DNA of 64,000 nucleotides from Variovorax paradoxus (GTDB lineage: Bacteria; Pseudomonadota; Gammaproteobacteria; Burkholderiales; Burkholderiaceae_C). Numbering within the stretch: position 1 is the stretch's first letter; each line of letters begins with the position of its first letter. The notes under the pieces are model-generated. The model did no database searches. It saw only the letters and a program-made list of their open reading frames with translations, and was not told where the DNA came from. The position numbers and the translations under genes are program-made. Positions 52,446 through 63,500 of the stretch are shown one piece after another. The stretch lies in the NCBI RefSeq assembly GCF_024734665.1, contig NZ_CP102931.1:1362001-1426000 (forward strand), written 5' to 3'.

Positions 52446-53354
52446 TCAGTCGGGAGTGACCGTGTGCTGGGCAAGCGCTTCGAGCGCGCGCACCAGCGCC
52501 GAGTGGTCCAACTGGCCATAGCCCAGCGCCGCGCATGCGTTCATAAGCTGCGCCGCTCCCGCCGTCTGCGGCAGCGACACGCCCAGCGAGCGCGCACTCT
52601 GCATCGCGAGGTTCAGGTCCTTCTGGTGCAGCGCGATGCGGAAGCCCGGCGCAAAGGTGCGCTTGATCATCCGTTCGCCATGCACTTCGAGAATGCGCGA
52701 GCTGGCGAAGCCGCCCATCAGCGCCTGGCGCACCTTGGCGGGATCGGCACCGGCCTTGGAGGCGAACACCAGCGCCTCGCCCACGGCCGCGATGTTCAGC
52801 GCCACGATGATCTGGTTGGCCACCTTGCAGACCTGGCCGTCGCCAGCGCCGCCCACCAGCGTCACGTTCTTGCCCATCTTGTCGAGCAGCGGCTTCACGC
52901 GCTCGAAGGTGCCTTCGTCGCCGCCGCACATGATCGTGAGGCTGGCAGCCTTGGCGCCCACTTCGCCGCCGGAGACCGGCGCGTCGATGTAGCCCGCGCC
53001 GAGCGCGATGATGCGCTTGGCGAAGCCCTTGGTGGCAATCGGGTCGATGGAACTGCAGTCGACCACGATCTTGCCGCGCGAATCCTTCAGACCCTCGGCC
53101 ACGCCCTGCGTGCCCGGTTCGCCGAACAGCACCTTCTCGACGTCGGGCGTGTCCGGCACCATGATGAAGATGATGTCGGCCTGGCGCGCCACTTCGGCGG
53201 CCGAGGCGCAGATCGTGGCCTTCGAGATGAAAGGCTCGGGCGTGTTGCCCTGCGTGTTCACGAACAGCTGGTGGCCCGCGTCGAGCAGGTGGCCCGCCAT
53301 GGGCGCGCCCATGATGCCGAGGCCGATGAATCCGATTTTTTGTTGGGTCGTCAT
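52446..53354 (-). CDS. glxR: Tartronate semialdehyde reductase (2-hydroxy-3-oxopropionate reductase)
   Basis: A 302-residue NAD-dependent reductase that turns tartronate semialdehyde into D-glycerate. The dinucleotide site is I-G-F-I-G-L-G-I-M-G at 7-16. The substrate motif D-A-P-V-S-G-G-E-V-G-A lies near residue 124, and the catalytic lysine is in C-K-V-A-N-Q near residue 173. The gene is third in the gcl-hyi-glxR block, 42 bases after hyi. It lies four bases from the convergent halogenase-like stop codon. Glycerate kinase is not in the window. Confidence 0.92.
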   Translation of the reverse strand: MTTQQKIGFIGLGIMGAPMAGHLLDAGHQLFVNTQGNTPEPFISKATICASAAEVARQADIIFIMVPDTPDVEKVLFGEPGTQGVAEGLKDSRGKIVVDCSSIDPIATKGFAKRIIALGAGYIDAPVSGGEVGAKAASLTIMCGGDEGTFERVKPLLDKMGKNVTLVGGAGDGQVCKVANQIIVALNIAAVGEALVFASKAGADPAKVRQALMGGFASSRILEVHGERMIKRTFAPGFRIALHQKDLNLAMQSARSLGVSLPQTAGAAQLMNACAALGYGQLDHSALVRALEALAQHTVTPD

Positions 53355-53396
53355 GTCTCTGGTTTCCTTATCCGATGTTCTCGAGGTTCGCGATGT

Positions 53397-54182
53397 TCAT
53401 TGCTTCTGCGTGAGCGCCTGGCGCCAGCCGAGGCCTTCCACGGTGGTCGCGCGGGGCTTGTATTCGCAGCCGATCCAGCCGTCGTAGCCGAGCGAATCGA
53501 TGTGCCTGAACAGCCATGGGTAATTGATCTCGCCCGTGCCCGGCTCGCCGCGGCCCGGGTTGTCGGCCAGCTGGATGTGGCCGATCTGCGCGAGGTGCTT
53601 GGTGAGCGTGTTGCCCAGCTCGCCCTCCATGCGCTGCGCGTGGTAGATGTCGTACTGCACGCGCAGGTTGGCCGAGCCGACTTCTTCGATCAGCACCAGT
53701 GCCTGCTCGGTGCGCGTGAGAAAGAAGCCCGGAATGTCGAATGTGTTGATGGGCTCGATCAGCAGGCGCAAACCCGCCGCTTCGAGTTCGCGCGCGGCAA
53801 GGCGAAGGTTGTCGACCACCGTCTTGTGCGCAAGCTCCCTGCTCACGCCGGCCGGCACCTTGCCGACCAGGCAGTTGACCTGCGGACAGCCGAGCGCCGT
53901 CGCGTAGTCGATCGCCACGCCGATGCCTTCGGCGAACTCGCCCGTGCGGTCGGGGTGGCAGGCGATGCCGCGCTCGCCCTTGTCCCAGTCGCCGGCCGGC
54001 AGGTTGTGCAGCACCTGCTGCAGGCCGTTGTCGCGCAGGGCGGCGGCAAGTTCCTTCTTCTCGAAGGGGTAGGGGAAGAGGTACTCCACCCCCTCGAAGC
54101 CCGCCTTGGCGGCGGCCTCGAAGCGCTGCATGAAAGGCAGCTCGGTGAAGAGCATCGTGAGATTGGCTGCGAACTTTGGCAT
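53397..54182 (-). CDS. hyi: Hydroxypyruvate isomerase
   Basis: A 261-residue TIM-barrel isomerase that interconverts hydroxypyruvate and tartronate semialdehyde. Motifs are F-A-A-N-L-T-M-L-F-T-E near residue 4, L-I-E-P-I-N near residue 145 (metal glutamate), Y-D-I-Y-H-A-Q near residue 181 and G-C-E-Y-K-P near residue 241. It sits between gcl and glxR, as in the E. coli allantoin/glyoxylate cluster. The ATG at 54182 gives the usual length and is 22 bases from the gcl stop. Confidence 0.92.
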   Translation of the reverse strand: MPKFAANLTMLFTELPFMQRFEAAAKAGFEGVEYLFPYPFEKKELAAALRDNGLQQVLHNLPAGDWDKGERGIACHPDRTGEFAEGIGVAIDYATALGCPQVNCLVGKVPAGVSRELAHKTVVDNLRLAARELEAAGLRLLIEPINTFDIPGFFLTRTEQALVLIEEVGSANLRVQYDIYHAQRMEGELGNTLTKHLAQIGHIQLADNPGRGEPGTGEINYPWLFRHIDSLGYDGWIGCEYKPRATTVEGLGWRQALTQKQ

Positions 54183-54204
54183 GTCGTTTTTCTTTCTTGC
54201 AGTC

Positions 54205-55995
<1,791 letters not shown>

Positions 55996-56069
55996 TTGAG
56001 TCTCCTTGAGGTGGTCCCACTGTAGGAAGCGGGGGGCATTCGAAGAAGACGGCTGGGGACCATAAAACC

Positions 56070-56086
56070 TATTCCATGGCGGAATA
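56070..56086. promoter_or_regulatory. Candidate LysR operator between gcl and lysR
   Basis: TATTCC and GGAATA form a perfect six-base dyad with a five-base spacer, 75 bases from the gcl start and 20 bases from the LysR start. It fits a LysR recognition box and lies in a 110-base divergent region with little else. It could mediate both autoregulation and activation of gcl-hyi-glxR. Confidence 0.65.
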
Positions 56087-56105
56087 AGTGACTACCATCC
56101 GGCCC

Positions 56106-57008
56106 ATGGACAGACTCTTGGCAATGGAAATGTTCGTGCGCGTGGTCGAGACCGGCAGCTTCTCGAAGGCGGCGCGCGAGTTCAACACCACGCAACCCAC
56201 CGTGACCAAGCAGGTCGCGGCCACGGAAGCGCGGCTGAAGGTGCGCCTGCTCAACCGCAACACGCGCGGCGTGAGCCTCACCGAGCCGGGCGCGCTGTAC
56301 TACGAGAAGTGCAAGACCATCGTGCGCGAGGCCGAGGAGGCCGACAGCATCGTGCAGCTGCGGCAGAACCAGGCTCAGGGGCTGCTGCGCGTGGGCACGT
56401 CGGTGGCGTTCGGGCGGCGCGTGGTGGTGCCGCTGGCGCTCGAATACATGCGCCGGCATCCGCAGGTGCAGCTCGACCTGAGCTTCGAGGACCGCTATGT
56501 GGACCTGATCGCGCAGGGCATAGACGTGGCGATCCGCATGGGCAAGCTGGCGGATTCGTCATTGGGCGCGCGCTACCTGGGCGTCAACCCATGGGCGATG
56601 GTCGCGTCACCGGCCTACCTGAAGAAGCACGGGACGCCCAAGCGCGCGCAGGACCTTAGCTCGCACGTGGCGCTCATCTACAGCAGCGTGGTGGGCGACG
56701 AGTTCTGGCGCATGCACACACCCAGGGGCGAGCCGGTGACGGTGCCTGTGTCGGGCCGCTTCCGCTCGAACAACCTCTCTGCCGTGCTGGCCGCCGCACG
56801 CGACGGGCTGGGCATTGCGCTGATGCCGCGCTACGTGGCCAGCGACTCGCTGGCAGCAGGCAAAGTGCGCGAAGTGCTCGGTGACCATGCGCTGCCCGAG
56901 CAGGAGATCCACGCCGTCTTTCCCTCGCCCAAGCTGGTGCCGGGCAAGGTGTCGGGCTTCGTGGCCTTCCTGCAGGGGCGTTTCGACGAAGGCTGGTGGG
57001 CGGCCTGA
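56106..57008 (+). CDS. LysR family transcriptional regulator
   Basis: A 300-residue LysR-type regulator. The helix-turn-helix at residues 1-60 has T-G-S-F-S-K-A-A-R-E-F-N-T-T-Q-P-T-V-T, and the effector domain starts at G-L-L-R-V-G-T near residue 93. I use the ATG at 56106; a GTG six codons upstream is possible. It is divergent from gcl-hyi-glxR with an evident operator between them, so it probably activates glyoxylate use in response to glyoxylate or a related acid. The stop lies seven bases from the convergent oxygenase gene. Confidence 0.92.
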   Translation: MDRLLAMEMFVRVVETGSFSKAAREFNTTQPTVTKQVAATEARLKVRLLNRNTRGVSLTEPGALYYEKCKTIVREAEEADSIVQLRQNQAQGLLRVGTSVAFGRRVVVPLALEYMRRHPQVQLDLSFEDRYVDLIAQGIDVAIRMGKLADSSLGARYLGVNPWAMVASPAYLKKHGTPKRAQDLSSHVALIYSSVVGDEFWRMHTPRGEPVTVPVSGRFRSNNLSAVLAAARDGLGIALMPRYVASDSLAAGKVREVLGDHALPEQEIHAVFPSPKLVPGKVSGFVAFLQGRFDEGWWAA

Positions 57009-57014
57009 GCTTCT

Positions 57015-58511
57015 TCAGGCCGCAATGAATGCGCCGTGCAACCCCAGCGGCAACGCATAGGGCAGCGTGGCCTGCGCCACCGGCCCCGCAGCCAGGTTGT
57101 CGGCTGCGAAGCACGACAGCACCGTCTTCTGCCGGCCGAAGTCGAGCACCGTGCCCAGCACCCAGCCCGGCTTCGAGCCGTCCGGCACGAAGACGTGCTC
57201 TTCCACCATGGCCTGCGCGCCATAGTTGAAGCGCTGGCTGCGGCCGGTCTCGACGTCGGTGCGCGCGATCGAGCCGAAGCCCGGAATATCAGGTCGGATC
57301 TGCGTGGCATGAACCACGTTGCGGTGGCGCATGCCCACGCGGCGCGGGTCGATGCGCGGAAACTCGGCCTCCAGCGGCAGGGCCTTCTGCGTGGCTTCGC
57401 CAGTGCCGAGATTCAGCGTGGCGACGGTCAGGTGTGGATGGGTGCTTCTTACAACGCGCGCCCGCATCACTTCGCGGTTGGTCGTGAACACCGAGTCGGC
57501 GTTGTCCGAGCGCACGTAGTCGATGTGGATCTGCGTGCCGCGCGGCGTGTCTTCTTCCCAGGCGTTGCCGACGTGAAAGAGGAAGCCGGCCGGCAGTGTG
57601 AGCATCTGGCGCTTTTCCCAGTTCTGCTTGTCGACCACCAGCGCGCGCATGCCGAGCTCGGGCCGCCAGACGTGGGCATCGAGAAAGCTCGCGCCGGCCT
57701 CCTTGCGCTTGCCGTCGTAGACCAGCGGCGGCATCAGGAACACCAGGTGCCGCTCGGTCACGGCGAAGTCGTGGACCATCGGCATGTCGGCCACCGGCAC
57801 CACGGCCGCGCGCCGCAGCGTGCCTTCGGGCGCAATCTCGTACAGCGCCAGGAGGCCCTGGCCGGAGCTCACGCCGAAGTTCCAGATCGTGCCGTCTGGG
57901 TCGACCTTTGGGTGGGCCGAGAACGGCATGCCAGCGAGGTCGGCGCGCCAGGTCTTCACGCCCAGCGTGTCCAGCGTGCGCGCATCGATGCGCGTGGCCG
58001 AGCCGCCTTCCCACAGCGCCAGCACCTCGCCGCGCATCGGCAGCACGCTGGTGTTGGCGACGTTGATGCTGTCGGCCGAGGTCGGCGGCTCCACGCCCGG
58101 CGGCATGGTGCCGAAGGCTTCCAACAGGTGGCGGCCGGCCTTCACCTCGGCCACGCGCTTGGGCGTGGCGACATAGCGGCCCTGGTGGCGCACGTCGGCG
58201 CCGTCGATCATGAAGCTGTGCACCATGCCGTCGCCGTCGAACCAGTGGTGATAGCGCTCGCCACCCAGGTCGTGGCCGGCCGGGCCGATGCGAAACAGCG
58301 TGCCGGCGACGGCATCGGGAAAGCGCCCGCGCACCGTGGCGCGGGTCAGCGGCAGGTCGCCCGGGGGCGTGGCGAAGCCGGTCTTCCAGGGCGCGCTGGC
58401 GGCTTCGAACTGGGCTTGCCAATCGTCGGTACCGGCGGCGCGCGCCAGCGGTGCCAGCAAGGGCAGGGCGCCGGCCGAAACCAGCAGGCGCAGGAGTTCG
58501 CGTCGTTCCAT
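57015..58511 (-). CDS. Carotenoid oxygenase family protein
   Basis: A 498-residue member of the carotenoid cleavage dioxygenase family, seven-bladed propellers with an iron held by four histidines. Likely ligands are H200 in S-A-H-P-K-V-D, H247 in P-M-V-H-D-F, H313 in L-F-H-V-G-N-A-W-E-E and H492 in G-L-H-G-A-F near the C-terminus. The N-terminus M-E-R-R-E-L-L-R-L-L with a following hydrophobic stretch looks like a Tat signal, unusual for this family in bacteria. No carotenoid biosynthesis genes are near, so the substrate may be a lignin-type stilbene, an apocarotenoid or another alkene. Confidence 0.86.
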   Translation of the reverse strand: MERRELLRLLVSAGALPLLAPLARAAGTDDWQAQFEAASAPWKTGFATPPGDLPLTRATVRGRFPDAVAGTLFRIGPAGHDLGGERYHHWFDGDGMVHSFMIDGADVRHQGRYVATPKRVAEVKAGRHLLEAFGTMPPGVEPPTSADSINVANTSVLPMRGEVLALWEGGSATRIDARTLDTLGVKTWRADLAGMPFSAHPKVDPDGTIWNFGVSSGQGLLALYEIAPEGTLRRAAVVPVADMPMVHDFAVTERHLVFLMPPLVYDGKRKEAGASFLDAHVWRPELGMRALVVDKQNWEKRQMLTLPAGFLFHVGNAWEEDTPRGTQIHIDYVRSDNADSVFTTNREVMRARVVRSTHPHLTVATLNLGTGEATQKALPLEAEFPRIDPRRVGMRHRNVVHATQIRPDIPGFGSIARTDVETGRSQRFNYGAQAMVEEHVFVPDGSKPGWVLGTVLDFGRQKTVLSCFAADNLAAGPVAQATLPYALPLGLHGAFIAA

Positions 58512-58524
58512 GGCGGTCTGCTCC

Positions 58525-58962
58525 TCAGTGCAGGTGAATGACGGTCTGCAGGTCGGCGTCGACGCTGATAGCCGCGGCCTCGAAGGTGGGCGGGGCACGG
58601 TTGCCCTTGGCGTCGTTCGAGAAGCCGTAGCGCTCGGTCGGCATGCCCATGAGGTTGGTGTCGAGCTTGCCGTTGCCGTTCTCGTCGGCGAACACGCGCA
58701 GCGCATAGCGCCCCGGGGCCAGCCCCGCGAACACGAGCCGGGCCTTGCCTTCGCGCATCGGCGCGGTCTGCGAGGCCACCGCCTTGCTTTCGGCGTAGCT
58801 GGCGGCGTCGTTGTACAGCGCGACGTAGAGCGTGGCTTCGGCAGTGGGGCCGTCGGCGACGCTCAGGCTCAGATCGGCGGCAAGGGCACCGAAAGGCGCG
58901 AGGGCCACGGCGGTGCACAGGGCGCGCACGACCGGGCGGAACAGGAGGGCGGGAAGTTGCAT
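58525..58962 (-). CDS. DUF2141 domain protein, exported
   Basis: A 145-residue protein with an N-terminal signal peptide ending near A-L-A-A, then a beta-sandwich-type DUF2141 domain. Its hallmark F-A-D-E-N-G-N-G-K-L-D and the following P-T-E-R-Y-G-F-S-N-D are present. Members occur beside carotenoid biosynthesis or cleavage genes in several proteobacteria. It lies 13 bases upstream of the carotenoid oxygenase gene on the same strand, so the two form an operon. The function is unknown; an accessory or carrier role in the periplasm is plausible. Confidence 0.85.
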   Translation of the reverse strand: MQLPALLFRPVVRALCTAVALAPFGALAADLSLSVADGPTAEATLYVALYNDAASYAESKAVASQTAPMREGKARLVFAGLAPGRYALRVFADENGNGKLDTNLMGMPTERYGFSNDAKGNRAPPTFEAAAISVDADLQTVIHLH

Positions 58963-59099
58963 GGCAGGCCTCGTTGGAAGTTGGAGGCCCGACGATCTCG
59001 CAGGCTGGGCGTGGTGCCCAGCGTCATGTGACGAAACGCGGGTTTGCGCGCGTGAAATGCGCGCGGGCGGGGGCAAACGGGCCGGCGCCCGTGCCTACC

Positions 59100-60206
59100 T
59101 CAGCCCTTTTTCTTGTCTCCGGCGCTTTCCGCGCCTTCAGCCGCCTCGTGCCCGGCGCCCACGTGCCCCGAATCCGCGAACAGGCTCCACGCGGCCATGA
59201 ACAGCGCCGCAATCACCGGCCCGATCACGAAGCCGTTGATGCCGAAGATCGCCATGCCGCCGATGGTCGACATCAGCACGATGTAGTCGGGCATCTGCGT
59301 GTCCTTGCCCACCAGCACGGGGCGCAGGATGTTGTCGACCAGGCCGATCACGAACACGCCCACGAAGATCAGCACGCCGCCCTGCCAGAAATGCCCCGTG
59401 GCCAGGAAGTAGATGGCCACCGGCCCCCAGATCAGCGCGGCACCCACGGCGGGCAGCAGCGAGAGGAACGCCATCAGCACCGCCCACAGCAGCGCGCCCT
59501 GCACCCCGAGAAACCAGAAGGCCAGCCCGCCGATGGTGCCCTGCGCAATGGCCACAGCCACGTTGCCCTTCACGGTGGCGCGGATCACGGTGGTGAACTT
59601 GTTGAGCAGGTAGTGCGTGTGCGGCTTGGCCAGCGGCACGGCATCGCGCATCGTCTTCGACAGCGTCGCGCCGTCGCGCACCAGGAAGTACAGCAGGTAC
59701 AGCATCACGAAGAAGCTCACCACGAAGTCGAAGGTGTTCTGCCCGATGGTGAGCGCCTGGCTCGCGATGATCTGACTGGCCTGCCCTGCGATGGCCGACA
59801 CGCGCGCCTGCCAGGCTGCCATGTCGCCGAGGTTGAAGCGCTCCACCAGGTTCAGCAGCCATTGCGGCGAAGCATCGAGGATCTGCTGGAAGTAGGCCGC
59901 GAAGTTGATTTGCCCCGAGCGGATGTTCTGCGTGACCAATGCGATCTCTTGCACCAGCGACACGCCCACCATCGCCAGCGGCAGGATCACGATGAACAGG
60001 CAGATGGCCAGTGTCGACAGCGCCGCGGCGTTGGGCTTGCCGCGCATCTTCTTCAGCAGCCACTTGTAGAGCGGCGTGAACAGGATCGCCAGCGCCACCC
60101 CCCACAGCACTGCGCCGAAGAACGGCATCAGCACCCAGAGGAAGGCGGCGGTCACGGCGGCGAGAAGGGCGAGGAACACGCCGCGCTGGAGTTGGGGTGA
60201 GTTCAT
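59100..60206 (-). CDS. AI-2E family transporter
   Basis: A 368-residue polytopic protein of the AI-2E (TqsA/PerM) family. Eight or so helices are seen, with the central G-I-N-G-F-V-I-G-P-V-I and the L-P-A-V-G-A-A-L-I-W-G-P near residue 245 typical of the family. Members export the quorum signal AI-2, act as Na+/H+ antiporters or have no known role. The C-terminus is a charged tail rich in Ala, Glu and Gly. The gene has its own upstream region and is divergent from the RHS gene. Confidence 0.88.
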   Translation of the reverse strand: MNSPQLQRGVFLALLAAVTAAFLWVLMPFFGAVLWGVALAILFTPLYKWLLKKMRGKPNAAALSTLAICLFIVILPLAMVGVSLVQEIALVTQNIRSGQINFAAYFQQILDASPQWLLNLVERFNLGDMAAWQARVSAIAGQASQIIASQALTIGQNTFDFVVSFFVMLYLLYFLVRDGATLSKTMRDAVPLAKPHTHYLLNKFTTVIRATVKGNVAVAIAQGTIGGLAFWFLGVQGALLWAVLMAFLSLLPAVGAALIWGPVAIYFLATGHFWQGGVLIFVGVFVIGLVDNILRPVLVGKDTQMPDYIVLMSTIGGMAIFGINGFVIGPVIAALFMAAWSLFADSGHVGAGHEAAEGAESAGDKKKG

Positions 60207-60578
60207 AGTTGTCTCGGACTGTAGCCGAGCGCAGCGGCGGCGGGAGCCGTTCGCCGGTTGTGTCTCACTCGATCGATTGAGGGGGCGCCCTTTTTGCGTT
60301 GCGTATATTGAGATAAATCACGCACCAGAGACCGTTCGTTTATTTAGATACCCGTATTTGCGCCTGATCGCTTTCTAGAATGATTTGCGGGAAGTGAAAG
60401 AGGAGGTGGGCGTGAAGCTCAATTTGCAATCGATATTCGTATAGAGCGAATTAGCGAATTGCCTTTAGGCGGTTTGTCGTATCTGCATGCACTGATTCGG
60501 CAATGACCCGGCGCGGCCAAGCCTTCTCTTTTCAATTGATTTTCACAACAGAACAGACGCAGTCAGGGAGACTGGGCA
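60207..60578. promoter_or_regulatory. AT-rich intergenic region before the RHS gene
   Basis: No gene could be supported here. About 60260-60560 is clearly richer in A and T than the rest of the window, with patches such as TATATTGAGATAAAT and a GCGAATT direct repeat near 60450. It probably carries promoters for the divergent AI-2E gene and the RHS gene. The shift in composition could mark the left edge of an acquired island, which cannot be confirmed because the right edge is outside the window. Confidence 0.5.
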
Positions 60579-63500
60579 ATGGGACCAGACACGCCGCAGC
60601 AGCCACCATCGAACGCACACCAAGGCCAGCCTGCACCGACATCGACCGCCGAGCGCGAGCCTCAGACGGCCGTCGCTCCGCTGAACACCGTCGCCAAGGA
60701 AGATATCGCCGCCGCGAGCAAGGTGGTGGACGAGTGGCTACGTTCCTTCACCGGCGGCTACGTCACGCTCGATCGGCTGACCACGGTGCTGGGCAGCATC
60801 CCCATCGTGGGCAACATCATGGCGCTGGTGGATGTGTTTCTCGACATCGTCACCATCCTCGAGAAGAGGTCGACCGATGCCGTCACAAGGTTCCTGAACT
60901 GGGCCAGCCTGGGCATCAATCTCATCGGCCTGATTCCTGCACCGCCCACCATGGCCGCAGCGCGCATGAGCCTGCGGCCCACGCTGCATCTGGTCAAGCA
61001 AGAGCTCATGCATGGGGCCAGGAATCTTGGCGAGACCATCGTCACCACGCTGGTGGGACATCTGAATGCATCCATCGTCGGTGAACTTGAGACTTTCATC
61101 GACGGGGCCATCGCCAGGCTCTCGGGCATTCTGGAAGACTGTGCAAGGCTCTCCGACGGCATCCTGGACAACCTGATCGGCATCCTCCAGCGCGTTCTCG
61201 GCGGGCAAGACCTCTTCACCATCGCCAATCCGGGTGCCGCGGAAACCAACGACTACGACCCTAAGACCCAAAGCACATGGAGCGGCATGTGGCGCCGGGC
61301 GGTGAAGTACTCCGAGGGCACGGCCAAACGAACCGCCAACTACGCCGCCAGGAAGGCAGCCGGCTACCTGCCTGAAAGCGTCAGGGTCAAGGTCAACGAG
61401 GTGATCGCGAGTCTGAGCACCTTGAAGGTGGACTTTCGCAAGCAACTGACGGACCTCGCCAGCCAGGAACTGGAGGGCAGCATCATGTGGCTGCTGCGCA
61501 AGCTGCTGGCGGCCATTGCGCAGCGGAAGAGCCTGCGCGCGGCAATCGTGCCGCCAGGTGCCGGTGCCGAAGCAACAAAGAACAGGGCCGACACCCGGGT
61601 CGAGCACCTCCGTGTGCAGGCTCCTGTCAACGGCGACCCCGGTTGCAAGAACTGTCCGGTTTCCGGTGCACCGGTGCCCTCGGCAAGCAAGTTCGCCATC
61701 AGCCTTGCGACCGGCTGTGAAAGCTTCACTCACGTCGACTTCACGTTGGCTGCGCCGTTGCCCATCACCTGGGCGCGCACCTACCGCAGCAATCTTGGCG
61801 CTTTCGATCAGGGCAGCCTCGGCGCGAGATGGCTCACGTCCTACAGCACTCGCGTGGACATCGCCACGCCGGCCCAAGGTCCGCGAGCCGGCCAGCTCAG
61901 CCTGATCTATCACGGCGCGGACGGCCGCAGTCATGCCTACCCGCTGCTGGCCGTGGGCCAGGGCCATCGCGATGCCATCGAAGAAGTGACGCTCACACGT
62001 CTGAGCGAGACGCTGTTGACCGTGGATTTCGGCAAGCCCGTATCGGCCGGCGAGGCCAGCGACTGGCGCGAGGTCTACGAACTCGTGAATACCGTGGCTC
62101 GCAAGGTTTCGACCCAGAGCAGGCAGCACTTTCGTCTCGTCGCGCTGCATGCCGGCAAGGAAGCCGTCATCGGCTTGCGCTACGACCACGTGATTGCAGC
62201 CACAGGCGAGCAGGTTCTGAGCGACATCATCAGCAAGCAAGGTGGGCTCACGATTGCCCATGTCGGCACGCGCCCCGATGCGCAAAGCGGATTGATCACC
62301 AGCCTATGGGAGATCAAGGGCGGCCAGGTCGTGCGCCAACTCGCCGCCTATGTTCACGATGCCGAAGGCGACCTCGTCTCGGCCCAGGACGAAAACGGCG
62401 AGAGCTGGAGCTACAGCTACAGCCATCACCTCGTGACCCGTTACACCGACCGCACCGGCCGCGGCATGAACCTCGAATACAACGGCACCGGCGCCGATGC
62501 AAAGGCCGTGCGCGAGTGGAGTGATGACGGGAGCTTTGCCCTCAAGCTGGAGTGGGACAGGAACATCCGGTTGACCTATGCGACCGACGCGCTTGGCGGC
62601 GAGACCTGGTACTACTACGACATCCTCGGCTACACCTACCGGATCGTCCATCCAGACAAGCGCCAGGAGTGGTTCTTCCGCGATGAAGCAAAGAACATCA
62701 CTCGCCATGTTCATACCGATGGCAGCACGGACGACTTCAGCTACGACGCCGACGGTAACCTGCGGACCCACACCTGGGCCGACGGCAGCCAGGTGCACCT
62801 TGCGCACGACAAGCGCGGGCGCATGACGGGCCTGCGCGACGCCGAGGGTGGTGTCTGGAAGCGCGACTACAACGCCGACGGCAACCTCGTCGAAGAGATC
62901 GACCCGCTGGGGCACAAGACCGAATACGCCTACGACAAGGCCGGCCGGCCGTTGCGAATTACCGATGCGAAGGGCGGCGTCAAGACGCTGGCCTACACGT
63001 ACGCTGGTCAACTTGCCAGCCACACCGATTGCTCGGGCAAGACCACTCGATGGGAATACGACGAGCAGGGGCGCTTGGTCAAAGCGACCGATGCAATGGG
63101 CCAGAGCACCCGCTATCGCTACACCGGGGCGAACGGACAGCGGCAGGCCACGACCGCGACGAATGCCAGCCGTCCAGGCCAGCTCGAGGAAATCACCCTG
63201 CCCGACAACACCAGCGAGCATTTCAGGCACGACGCGGAGGGACGCCTGCTCGCGCACACCGATGCGCTGGGGCGCAGGACGAGCTACGACTACACGCGCT
63301 CCGGCCTCATGTCCGAGCGCACCGACGCGGCAGGCCACACGCTCAAGTACCGCTGGGATCTGCTGGGACGTTTGGGCGAACTCCACAACGAGAGCGGCAG
63401 CCGCTACAACTTCCGCTATGACCCGGTGGGTCGGTTGCTGGAAGAAACCGGCTTCGACCGCAAGATCACACGGTATCGCTATGAAGAGTCCACCGGGGTG

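Noticed and set aside
58974..60200. 408-residue plus-strand frame opposite the AI-2E gene
   Set aside because: It is a shadow frame rich in His, Gln and Arg; the transporter on the other strand has real helices and motifs.
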